From: Symbiodinium natans
Taxonomy: Eukaryota > Sar > Dinophyceae > Suessiales > Symbiodiniaceae
Length of the DNA: 64,000 nucleotides
Direction of reading: 5' to 3'
NCBI GenBank assembly: GCA_905221605.1
Contig: CAJNDS010002597.1
Location: forward strand, 1 to 64,000
Shown here: positions 11,411 through 21,544 of the stretch, piece by piece
Layout of the letters: each line of letters starts with the position of its first letter
Position numbering within the stretch: the first letter of the stretch is position 1
Position numbers and translations under genes: made by a program
The notes under the pieces: model-generated
The model's database searches: none
What the model saw: only the letters and a program-made list of their open reading frames with translations
What the model was told of the DNA's origin: nothing

Positions 11411-13032
11411 TCAGCCCTGGATGTCACACCGGAGAGCACCAGGAGGGTTTGCATGCCTCGGCCATGCGGCTAAGAGCTTAAGTCGACAGATCAGAACTTC
11501 ATAAACCTTCACTTGTAGCTCCTCTTGACAGGACTTTAGAAGGATCCTTTGCAAAAACCTCTAAAAAGAGCCTGGATTCTTTGCAAAACGCTCAGAGCGG
11601 AGCTTTGAAGGAGCAGCAAACACCCAATTAGGCCAGGAACCTGCAGAATTTCCAAAGGCGATGTCGGTGTCCAGCCCTGGCATGGAGTTGGCAAAGAAGG
11701 TTGAATCCACACAAAATATGGCAAGTTCTCGAAGTGATTATGGTCCATAGGGAGCCCTATAGTAATTATTCGTAGGGACCAACACCTTCCGACTGTGGCG
11801 TCGGTCAGAAACCGCATAGTGACTCAATACCACACAGCTCTTCACGGCTGACTTGGGGTTCTTCAGGGGTTATTCAGGGGCTACTTAAGCTTAGGTGTAC
11901 AGGGACTATGTAAGGTATGCAGGGGTTACTTGGGGGAATAAGATTAATAGGCTTTTTGCAGGCAGGCGGCTGTCGCCTACCATGACCATCCGCCGAGCCG
12001 GCGGGGAGCCCAGGGATGCGCGGATGATCTTCGCGAACTCGACGCTGGGCTTGCCTGCCAGAAGCAGCTGCTCTTGACACCGCCTCACAATGCCTCCTTT
12101 CAGTTTCTGCGGCTCTGCTCATCTCTTAGTAGGGTTTAGGGTTTAGGGTATAGGGTTTAGGGGCTTACTATGGTACTTTCGATGATTATTCTTTCTGGGT
12201 CCTGCCACGGCATCCGCGGTGCCATCCTTCCGCCCAGCCGCCGTGGCCACCGCGGCAATGACAGAGCCAGCGCCGGGCCACTGCTGGGAGCCAGAGCCCA
12301 GCTGACCGAAGAGGTCCTAAATAATTAGGGTTTAGGGTTTATATTAGGGTTTAGGGTTTAGGAGGGCGGTTCTTGTAGTAGGCAATGAGAGGGAATGAGG
12401 TACCCTATGTACTCCCTTGAAGGGTACATAGTTGGGCCCTAACTCCCCCATTCCCTACGAAGAACCAGGGGATTAAGCTGTGTCCGATTTACCATAACGG
12501 AGTCATAGAGATCGGCTCTTTTTGGTTAACGGTCGGCTTCACGGTTTGACTCATGAACAACACAAATCTCACGACAATACTACGAGCAAGAGCACGCACA
12601 AACCACAAGCACAAGCGAAAAGCGGGAGCAGTGGAGAGCCCTAGCATGCGAGATGCTTGCACCAATCTGGAGACAAGGGTCGCTATTTGATGCGAACAGC
12701 GGCAGCCCATGCCTCACTAGATGCGCAGCAATTGCGATCTTGTAGTAGTTCAAATGCTGATCCAGACCTTACACGGCCATGGGAGTGAGATTCAGAGAAA
12801 GAGCCAATGAATACAAAGCAACTGCACCATGTCAAACTTGTTCTTGAGCATGTAAACAACCACCTCACAATATGTGCCTTCGTCTTGTCTTGTTCTTCTT
12901 TGCCTATGGGCCCTCTCTATTACTTTTGTTCGCAGAAATAGAGAGACAGAGAGTGTGCAGTGTGCAGGTAATGTTTTCTCCATGCGTTGATACGTTATCC
13001 CGGTATGCGGTTCACCGACCCCCATCCCCAGC

Positions 13033-13097
<65 letters not shown>

Positions 13098-14537
13098 ATG
13101 CGTTGGTTTTTCTGAGTTTTGATTTCTCAATAGCATGGCTAAGCTGAGATATTCGGTGAACGACCTCCAATGGTTCTGCGAAGCGCGACGTACATAATAG
13201 AAGACAGATAATACTGACAATAACCATGGTGTAGGTTGCAAATTAATCCAAAGTTTGGAAAGTCTTTGTCAGAAGCAGCACGTTGTGCAGGACTAACACA
13301 CAAGAGGGGCGCTAAAAGGGCGTGCACTTAATCACTAATCTTATTAGAAAATCCTCGTGCAAGCATTAAGTCTTACAGCCATTGCATGTCAGATGCACAA
13401 CCCCTTCCGGCTTGTTGACTGCGAAACAAACCCGGCCCTAAACCCTGACCCTAAACCCCAAGCATAAGCCGTTAAACATAAATCCTTACCTCTGCAATCC
13501 CCATCCAAATTCTAAGCCCTGATGAGCCCTAAACCCTAATCTCAAAATCCTACGCCGTATAGATAGGTCCAAGTCCTAAACCAGGGGAAGGAGGGTCGGA
13601 ACTGAGTTCATAAGCCTGACTGCGTGCGTCATGTGCTTTACACTGGCTTTACAAATGCCGCAATCATGAAGAACTGCTGACCCAAACAGCATGTGCACTG
13701 GCATCATCTGACTGTGGCTGTCACCACAAACGACAGCACCACTACCTCGGCAGGAACACCAGCATTGCATGGCACACAGCATGCGGATCTGCACTCGAGG
13801 AATCTGCAGCGTACCTGCGGCATGTCTCAGACTGTCACTGTTTGTCCAAGTGGCTGTTTCCTTCTCCCAGCCTCAGAGAAGGAGATGCGACACTCAAAGT
13901 CCATGGCCCAGGCTGCGGCATATCCGGACTTGAGCAGCAGGCTCATCGATGGCTTCTGCGATGTCCTCTTTGGTCTTGCCTGGGGTCTGTAAGGCACGTT
14001 TAGGGTTTGGGGTTTTTGGGGTTCAGGTTTTAGGGTTACCCGAAGTTATCCGAAGTTGCTTGTCTCTGGCAGCCCTTATCGGTTGTTCTCGCTCCTTATC
14101 GCGGAGTACTTCTCCCAAAATGCAACCAACCTTGTCGTTGTTCCTTGTCGCAGGCCAATGTCCGGTGCAACCCCTCATACTAGGGGGCGCGGCAAAGCTA
14201 CACGCGCTCACGCCGGCATTTTTGCAATCCCCCCACACGGGGCATCTTAAATTACGACGACAGCGAAAACCCGACTGCGTGCGACCACAACCCTAAACGC
14301 CCTAAACCCTACCACATCCCGGAAACCAGAAATTAATGCTGCGTCCTGAATCACACGCCGGGTTGCCAGCGTCTTCCGGTCCGCCCCTGGTGCGGTAGCC
14401 CCGCGCCTGCACCTCATCCCGCAGCCCGGCCTCTGAGGGGTTGAAGTTTTGTAGGGTTTGGGGTTTAGGGTTTAGGGTTTAGGGTTGAGGGTTGAGGGTT
14501 TAACCAGCGGCAGCAGCAGCAGCAGCAGTAGTAGTAC

Positions 14538-14600
<63 letters not shown>

Positions 14601-16245
14601 GAGGAGGAGCAGCAGCAGCAGAAGCCGTCGCCGTTTGCGTGAAATTAATTCATGCACGAGTGAACGGAGTAAAAAAACCCCATTTAATATACCAACTTTT
14701 TGGGTTTTTGCCATATGTTTACTATTGTTCCCGCGCTTACAAGAGTACTACTACTAATTTTGCGCGGGATAATATGAACAATAAGACGAAGTGACTGAAC
14801 GAATGAGAGAACGAAGATAACGAAGAAAAAGAGTGAGCGAAACTAGAGAAAGAATGCAGCGAAGGAGAAGATTCCATTCACCCTTAGAAGCGATCCGTGA
14901 GCTGGGTTAACAGCGCCCAGCGGCAATTTCTACCTCATGGTCCCTTTGCTGTTTCGTTCGTCCGTGAAATGAATTCATGCGCTCACTTGTTTCACACTTT
15001 CACTTACAAATCTATTTCACTTACTCTCTTCACTTCGTTCATTAAATGCACGCGGTTGTTCATTCATAAATTCATTCACGCCCTTGTCATTTACTTCTCT
15101 ACGTAATTTTAATACTGTTATATTCTTCATAGCCACCCCAACTTAATTCATGATAATATTACAAGGGCGTGCATTACATTCACTACGTTCTCTTCACATA
15201 CCCCTTTAATATCAGTATTCTCTTCGTACACCCCGTGATACATTAATAATAAGACGTGGGGAAATAGTACACGAATGAACGCGCCAGTAAAATATTCTTG
15301 TAGGTGCGATAATAGTATTACAATAAGGGGCTCATCATTATATTATTTTAGAGCACCCACAATACCATTATTAACCAATCCCCAGGTGCCTCAGGAGCAC
15401 TCTTCCAGACTTGACGGTCTCTTCCCCCCCACCCCCCGCGTTTCTGAGGGAGAACCCCAAGCTCTAACCCTACCGTATGAGCCCCTTTATAAGCCCCCTA
15501 TATAAGCCCTCTATAAGCCCCTAACAACTCCAACAAACCACAGTAAGCCCTCTATACGCCCCTCTACGGCCCTTTTCAACCCCCCTAAACCCTAAACCCT
15601 CAACCCTAAACCCCCTTTAAACCGCGATAAGCCCCCACTTGAGGATGTTTGAGGGCGGCCCTCAAAAGCCTCGCCGACGACGTAGATGTCCCGATCTTTG
15701 GGGATCCCACGTGCCTCCTGAAGCTCGTTGTTGATAGCTTTAAAACTATGGAGTTTGCTGGATGTGTTGGTGTTCTGTTGAGTTTCGGGCGTTGGGGTTC
15801 AGCTCTTTGCGGGTGTTCGAGCTTTTAGCCAGTGCATTCAGCAGAGCTGCAAGAAGCTGCGCAACTGCAGCTGCGCTGTTGAAGACGTGCTTCTCTTCAG
15901 CCCAGTCCACTCCCAGCAACCTCAACCGGCCGGCAACCTGGAGTTCAGGCAGCTGTCAAGACACCATGAGAAGATGAGTAGGGTTTAGGGTTTAGGGTTT
16001 AGGGTTTGGGGTTTGGGGTTTGGGGTTTAGGGTTTAGGGTTTAGGGAGTCAACTTCAATGCACAGCAGGCACTGCTTGAGCTCAGAAGCATCCGCTCGCG
16101 TCCGCATGGCATTGTTCGTCGCAAACACCACGGCTTTGCCCGCACTGCGCAAGTCTACCAAAGCCTGCTGGACGCCGTCCACCAGCTTGTCTCCGATCCA
16201 GATCACGCCATCCAGGTCAAAGACAAACACATCTGCACCTTGTTC
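11411..16245 (-). CDS. HAD-family phosphatase, phosphoglycolate/4-nitrophenyl phosphatase type
   Basis: Exons in transcript order: 16,093-16,245 has the nucleophile motif VFVFDLDGVIW and motif II VVFATNNAMRTRA. 15,835-15,937 reads LLGVDWAEEKHVFNSAAAVA. 15,670-15,718 reads EARGIPKDRDIYVVGE. 14,367-14,430 reads AGLRDEVQARGYRTRGGPED. 13,930-13,979 reads KTKEDIAEAIDEPAAQ. 12,227-12,280 reads WPGAGSVIAAVATAAGRK. 11,971-12,060 has GKPSVEFAKIIRASLG and the acidic motif MVMVGD. 11,642-11,675 reads LDTDIAFGNSAG. 11,411-11,456 reads MQTLLVLSGVTSRAEV. Order and spacing match the family, whose members remove phosphate from 2-phosphoglycolate or related compounds. Junctions at 16,093 (GA donor), 15,670 and 14,367 (GC donors) join in phase. 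The AVVVG cap exon is missing from my model, with a weak candidate near 13,720-13,760. A possible start exon with ATG at about 16,778 reads TKLTITDADRIQ. The C-terminus is unresolved. Confidence 0.88.
12370..12475. repeat. Foldback element, family C copy 1 (intronic)
   Basis: About 105 bp with imperfect inverted ends: GGTTCTTGTAGTAGGCAATG on the left and CCATTCCCTACGAAGAACC on the right. An internal inner arm has GAGGTACCCTATGTACTCCC against GGGTACATAG. It lies in an intron of the HAD phosphatase, just upstream (coding sense) of the exon at 12,227-12,280. Confidence 0.65.
13034..13096. repeat. Homopolymer of 63 C
   Basis: An uninterrupted run of C inside an intron of the HAD phosphatase. It produces spurious poly-Gly and poly-Pro frames on the two strands. 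Confidence 0.95.
14451..14614. repeat. TTTAGGG run followed by (AGC)n/(AGT)n microsatellite
   Basis: TTTAGGG and TTGAGGG units at 14,451-14,502 start 21 nt from the acceptor of the phosphatase exon at 14,367-14,430. They are followed by AGC triplets, then about 27 AGT triplets, then AGG and AGC triplets. Both lie in an intron, so the poly-Ser and poly-Leu frames here are not genes. Confidence 0.85.
14700..15410. other. AT-rich intron interior, no coding signal
   Basis: Within the phosphatase gene, between exons 14,367-14,430 and 15,670-15,718. Composition is much richer in A and T than the exons, with repeated GAAATTAATTCATGC / GAAATGAATTCATGC and CATTCA motifs. I see no exon. Confidence 0.5.
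15977..16048. repeat. TTTAGGG / TTTGGGG telomere-like array
   Basis: About ten units of TTTAGGG and TTTGGGG fill the intron between phosphatase exons 16,093-16,245 and 15,835-15,937. Read on the coding strand this is CCCTAAA on the donor side, the opposite of the usual orientation in this window. Confidence 0.9.
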
Positions 16246-16963
16246 TGCGTCTTGTGAAGCAGCTTGTCAACAGACTCAAAGGCACATGGCCAGGTTTTTG
16301 CTGGCTCCAGCGATGTGCAGCAGCGACTTAACGTGCACAAAAATGTCTACGCTTTAGCCGGGACACTGCTCAGAAGCTTCTGCGCGGCGTGCTTGTCCAG
16401 CTCGCGGCTGTGGCTCCACGGCGCAGAAAGCGCAAGGCTTGGAGTGTGGCGGGGCTGACTCCCCGCATGCCACCTCTGCAGCCTTGGGCACGATGGCAGA
16501 ACGCGTAACCGCATAGCACAGCGCGGCATGCACTTAGTTTCGTCAAGATGGACACACAAACTAACATAGTACTGTAGGCTATCGCAGGGATCACTACCAC
16601 ACACTTCATCAATGTACCACACACACACAATGCCAAGAGGCAGGAAGCAAACAGCAAAGGCCGTCACTAACACTCTTCTCGGATGTCGCAGCGTCATAGC
16701 CACCCGAGCTTTACACTTCTAATTGTAATCCTGTCCTGTTGGATCCTGTCGGCATCCGTGATTGTCAGCTTGGTCATGCCATGCATGCAGCCTCCACTGC
16801 CCCAAACCCTGTGACTATGTAGCAGTACTATCACGATTGTAGACGGCTCGAGACTATGAAATGTAACATAGGAGGACGTTGTCCAGCAGATCTTGAGCCA
16901 GCACGAATCGCTTGCTGCAAGTGCCGCTGTCATATGGGCTCACTCAGCCCACTGAGCTCTCCT

Positions 16964-18250
16964 TCACGACCTTCTCGCATTGCTGGGACCTTTGCGACTT
17001 CTTGAAAACCTGAGGCAGAAGGAAGCTGCTCCGGGCCACGCTGCAGCAGGACAACGTTGCACCACTGGCCCACATTCGATCAGCTTGCCTCCTGGTGGAC
17101 GACAAAGCTCAATCGCCGGCGGATTCGCCGCTTCGCCGAGAGAGCGCCATCCGTCAGGCCCAGCTTCGCTTCCAACCTTCAAAATCTTCAGCGCGCTCGT
17201 CGCGCTAGTGCGGAGTTGGGGGGCCCAAGACAGAAACGAGATTTCGATGGGCATCAGAAGGGTTTTCATATCAGGGTGACTGAACAAGGGGACCCCAGCC
17301 CAATCTTGAGCAAACCGAGTGAGGTAGTTTTGGGCTCCCCACCTTGACCGGAGTTGGCCCAAGGTCATGCTCTGCAAGTCCACGCCCACCAGGACGGACT
17401 GGACCTTTCGAAGACAAGCTTCAGGGGCGTTCTTCCTGAAACCCATGACCGGCCTCTGCGATGAGTCGCACATCGGAAATCTCACTGGCGGCCTCCAGAA
17501 ACAACGGTCGCCAATTGTCCGGACAAAAAAACCCAAAAACCTTGCCCTCTATGCTGCGTGTCTGGCACATCAGTGGGGGGCACCTGCGAGCTGCCGGTCT
17601 CATTCGCGGGCACTGCCGCGCTCTCCTCCGGAGATCCTCCTTCGACGGCTTTGCGTTGGTCTGGCCCTTCCTCCTGCAGAAATCCGGCATCGTTCAGTTC
17701 TGATCACCCCAGGCTGTGCCATTTGTGCTACTTCAGAGCGGCCTCGCACGTTGGGAGTGTCTGGGAGGCCTGAGATGCGCAGTGGGCCACTCCAGCGCGA
17801 GCCACGAATCACGAACATGCGCGAACGAATTTCGGATGGCACGGACTGCCATGCACTGTCTGCGTGCGGTGGGTATCGGTGGGTCACGGCTTGCATGGTC
17901 CCTGCCTCCTTCTCTCTTGCAAACTCAGCGCTGCATTTCTGCAGCTTGCAAGGTGCCTTGGGCGCGACGCAACAGAAGCGCCACAGCAGGGCTGTTCCTA
18001 ACTAGGGTCGCTGGGACCCCGTTCATAGGCATCCTAGGAGTAGGCACCAACCATCCCCAGGCACCCGGCCTCCTCTCCCGGGGGGACAAGTGCTTTGGTC
18101 TTCTGCGCCATTGGGGCGCCTGAAGGGGGGGCGAAACCACTCGAAGTAAGCACTTCTCTTGGTTGCAAGATTGCACACTTGTCCTTCTCCCATACTAGTC
18201 CCATATTCGTTGTGACTGAAGGCTCTGCACATCAGTGGCAACCCCTATAA
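16964..18250. other. Unassigned stop-poor region
   Basis: Long frames are open on both strands: minus 16,964-17,536 (190 codons), minus 17,600-17,896 and plus 17,367-18,005 (212 codons). The minus frame contains LRKVQSVLVGVDLQSMTLGQ and GVPLFSHPDMKTLLMPIEIS. I recognise no domain. There are no telomere-like repeats inside this 1.2 kb, unlike the flanking introns. It may be a decayed transposon, a large exon or simply GC-rich sequence poor in stops. Confidence 0.3.
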
Positions 18251-18589
18251 ACCCCAAACCCTAAACCCGAAACCCTAAACCCTGCAAAAACCCTGAAGCT
18301 CAACGACTCCGGCGGGCCTTGCGGTTTGGGGCCGCTGGGCCATACGCCGCTTTGCACTGCTCGAGCCCACACGAACGAAATCACATAGAATATCATCCAG
18401 CCAAATGGACGTGAAAGCTAGAAGGGGCAGGGTGGGTGTGGGAGAGGCTTCCCTTTTCAACCTTCAACCGCCCTGTGATTACTAACTGGTCAAGCAGCAC
18501 CTGCTCTGTGCACTCGAGTCATGCACCTTCTTCGGATCATCTGTGGTTTCCAGTCACTCTCTCTTACCCGCACCCCAAACTACACGCAC

Positions 18590-19240
18590 CTGCAACCTTG
18601 GCAAAGTCCATTTCGAGTAGAGTTCAGCATGTAACCAACAGCCAGATGTTCGCGTAGCCCCGCATCTGCTTTCCTGCCTTTCGATGCGGTCCGCTCTGCC
18701 TGGCCGCCTTGCTGAGAAGCCGGATCTGATATCAAGCGCATGCCCTGTCAAGACCTTCGCCCCGACACAAGTGACATCAGGTGCGACAGAATCATATAGC
18801 AGGCACGGTGTGAGACGCCAACGGGCTGGTCCAGTGGGGTCGCCCAGGCTTCCAGATTCCCTGTCTGGGAAGCCAACCGTCGGAGAACCGCAGCGAGCTT
18901 GAAAAGACCCTCAATTCTCTTAACTTCCTAAACTCCCAACAGAAGGTAATCTTTTCGAACAACCCCCGGCAAAGAGGAACCCTTTCCTTGCTCTCAAGAT
19001 CTCCTGGGTCACATCTTGGAGCCTTCGGCAATCTCCTCCAACCAGAAAGCACACAACTTCCCACGAAATCTGTGGTCCCTCTAAGGTCTCCGAACTGCAA
19101 CAGGCACCCCAAAAGGCTTAGAGAGCAAACCGCAGAGTCAGAAGTACAGCCACACCGCATATGACCACGTTGCCAGTCCTGTAGCCAGTGCCCCATCTTC
19201 CGGGAGCCGTGCTTGTGCCTCGTACCGCACGGAAGGTTTG
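18590..19240 (-). CDS. Candidate exons of an unrecognised protein
   Basis: Peptides with coding character on the minus strand: about 19,140-19,235 (RYEAQARLPEDGALATGLAT followed by a hydrophobic WSYAVWLYF), 18,810-18,906 (FKLAAVLRRLASQTGNLEAW) and 18,632-18,722 (SKAARQSGPHRKAGKQMRGY). Another possible piece is EMDFAKVAGA near 18,600. No family was recognised and no splice model was confirmed. They lie upstream of the phosphatase in the same orientation. Confidence 0.3.
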
Positions 19241-19594
19241 AATTGCTGTTCATGTAAGGAACTCACATGAGGTTGCCAGAGTATGGGCGTTTCACAGCCA
19301 CCCAGCAAGCCATCCAACAAAATCCAGCTGCGCCTTGCATGGGGATGCTCTAGATTCATGCTCGGCGATGCCTGACATCCACAAGGGACGTGAGGGTGGC
19401 TGGGATGCAGTCAACGGGCGAACTTCTGAGGCCGTGGCAGGCTCTGCATTCAATGACTGCAAAGCATCCAGCCTGCTTGAACGCAGTCAAGGGCGACCCA
19501 TCATCGGAACCTAGCTGCCCTGCATAAAGGGTTTGTTAACGTTGAAAAAACCCTAAAAGGGTTTTTTTGACGTTAAAACACCCTAGCTGCCCCG

Positions 19595-21010
19595 CCTGAG
19601 CACTTCAAGCTCCTTCTGCTGCTGCTGGCGAAAACGCTCCAGCTCCTCATCCTGGTGCCTTCACGACGCGCAGCGGAGTACGAAGGCCCCAAAGCTCCAT
19701 TAACCCTAAACCCTAAACCCTAAACCCTAAACCCTAAACCCTAAACCCTAAACCCTAAACCCTAAACCCTAAACCCTAACCCTAAACCCTAAACCCCTGA
19801 ACCCTAAACCCTAAACCCCTGAACCCTAAACCCGAAACCCCAAACCCTCCCCTGCCTCTGCAGCTGCCTCCGCAGCTCGTCCAGCTGCTGATCTTGATGC
19901 AACTGACAGCGACTGCTACGAGTATGGCACACTTGACAGCGCACCGTAATTTCGTAAACACTACCCAAATGATTCCAAAGGCCGCATGCTCAAGCTGCTA
20001 GTGCCTGCAGCTCCAGCATGGCCGTTCGGTCCCGCTGCAATCGGTCGGCTCGGGTCGCCTGGGCAAAGACTTGGCTTCTTTGGGGTGGGCTTGGCGCTTA
20101 CTCATGTCGGGCATTTCCCAGAATAGGGGTGCCCCGTTAAAAACCCCAAATAGAATAGACCCCCTCTAAGGGAGCCCCAAAAAGGGTGCCCCCATTTTCG
20201 GAAACCCCCTTTTCAGGAGGCAGTGCCAGCCTGTATCGGCTGTGTCTGATCGTCTTCCTGCGATCCCGAATCCCGCCAATTCCCTGCTTGGCTGGCGTCT
20301 AACTGCTTTTAGACACTCCAAGGTCCTCAGATTCCTCAGCAGACTCGCCCTCCTCCAGCTGCTGCATGACCTGGAGCGAGGCCAAGCAGATCATCACATT
20401 CATCACACACCGTTATAGCACGAGACAACAGGTCAGGCTGCTAGCAGCTACCACTGCGAGTTGTCTCCTAGCCAAAAGCCAGAACAGGAAGGAGGCACGA
20501 AGGGAAGGAAAAACAAAGCCAGCCCCGGTGTGGGCAGCGGACGCTCTGGTCTCTGTGAATGTCGGTCGCGTCCTCAACAGGTCCATGGATTGCATGGAGA
20601 TTCCAAGTTTAGACGTCCAGTGAAGTCCAAGTTTAGACTTTCAATGAATTCTGAGACCCAACTGGTGCTTCTAGTCACTTCCCGGATCAGCATTCGCGGG
20701 CCATTCGACCACACCAGACCATGCATAAGTTAAGGCATGGGGAACTGGAGCACCCGTCCAAACCACTTCGACAGTTAGATCTGTCCTTGTCGCCAGGCAA
20801 GTCGCCATCTTCCAGCTGAAGGAGGTCAGCAGCCTCGGACGGCTTGGGCGAGGACGCGACGGTGCCGGAGTCCTCAAAGTCCTCGTCCTGGAGTGCCGGA
20901 GCCGAGGGATTAGGGTTTAGGGTACAAGGGCCCATTTGGAAGAACTTACAAGTTCCATCCTCGTCGCTGCCTGCAGAGTTCTCCGGCTTGCCTGGCGGGG
21001 TGCAGCCGTG
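19595..21010 (-). CDS. Acidic and coiled-coil exons, 3' part of low-complexity gene
   Basis: Minus-strand exon candidates in transcript order: 20,965-21,005 (PGKPENSAGSDEDG), 20,785-20,910 (APALQDEDFEDSGTVASSPK then PSEAADLLQLEDGDLPGDK), 20,320-20,370 (MQQLEEGESAEESEDLGV), 20,000-20,065 (ATRADRLQRDRTAMLELQAL), 19,855-19,905 (LHQDQQLDELRRQLQRQG) and 19,595-19,655 (DEELERFRQQQQKELEVLRR). They are strongly acidic, then heptad-like, and sit between introns rich in telomere-like repeats. They probably continue the gene whose Thr/Glu/Ser-rich exon lies at 21,165-21,520. Function unknown. Confidence 0.45.
19701..19850. repeat. Near-perfect CCCTAAA telomere-like array
   Basis: About 20 units, the first 14 almost perfect, with CCCTGAA and CCCGAAA variants at the right end. 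It lies between two coiled-coil exons on the minus strand. Confidence 0.95.
20110..20212. repeat. Foldback element, family A copy
   Basis: Begins GCATTTCCCAGAATAGGGGT, has AAAACCCCAAATAGAATAGA in the middle, and ends AGGGTGCCCCCATTTTCGGA then AACCCC. The ends are inverted repeats of about 22 bp. It is nearly the same as the copies at 31,757 and 45,277. Confidence 0.7.
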
Positions 21011-21164
21011 GGTTAGGGTATCAAGGGTGACCCAAACATTTCCGAAACCTGAACTCATCTGTTCACTTCTCTAGATGATGGTCCCTTCTGCGGGTTACGG
21101 TTCGAATGCGGCCCCCTAATGGTTAGGCAGTTAGGCCACCCAAGAAAGGACCATGAGTTAGAGA

Positions 21165-21520
21165 TGCGCCACATCGAGGCCCCGACCTCCTTTCTTTGCT
21201 GCCGCCAGCATCGCTTTCTCTTTGGCGATGGCCTCTTTTTCTGCTCGGTCTTCTGCGCGCAGCGCCTCCTCCTCCTCATCCTCTGAGTCCTGTGTCTCTG
21301 CCTTGCTGCTGGTACTGGCAGATGTGTTGGTAGGGGTCTCAGCGGTGGTTGTCTTCGTTGTGGTGCTCTCCGTTGCAGTGCTCTCTGTGGCAGTGCTCTC
21401 TGTGGTAGTGCTCTCTGTTGCAGTGCTCTCTGCTGCCGCGCTCTCTGTTGCCGTGCTCTCGGTGGTGCTTCTTTCCGTGGAAGAGGTCGTCTCGCTGTCG
21501 TCAGCGGCGTTGGGCTGAGC
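21165..21520 (-). CDS. Low-complexity exon: Thr-Glu-Ser repeats then acidic/Lys-rich
   Basis: One frame reads AQPNAADDSETTSSTERSTT, then about nine tandem TES(A/T) units, a Thr/Ser-rich stretch ending SASTSSKAETQ, an acidic run DSEDEEEEALRAEDRAEKEA and IAKEKAMLAAAKKGGRGLD, before a stop or intron. The repeats are 12-18 bp units with third-position changes, which suggests selection on protein and not only slippage. The protein would be disordered and phosphorylatable. Neighbouring exons of similar character extend on both sides. No function can be named. Confidence 0.6.
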
Positions 21521-21544
21521 GCCTCACAGCGCAATAAGGCTGCC

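Noticed and set aside
12792-13241. Poly-Gly and poly-Pro frames
   Set aside because: They come from the C63 homopolymer inside an intron.
14472-14757. Poly-Leu and poly-Ser frames
   Set aside because: They come from an AGT/AGC trinucleotide microsatellite in an intron of the HAD phosphatase.
16370-16703. Signal-peptide-like minus frames upstream of the HAD phosphatase
   Set aside because: Hydrophobic character comes from overlapping frames, and none joins in phase with the VFVFDLDG exon.
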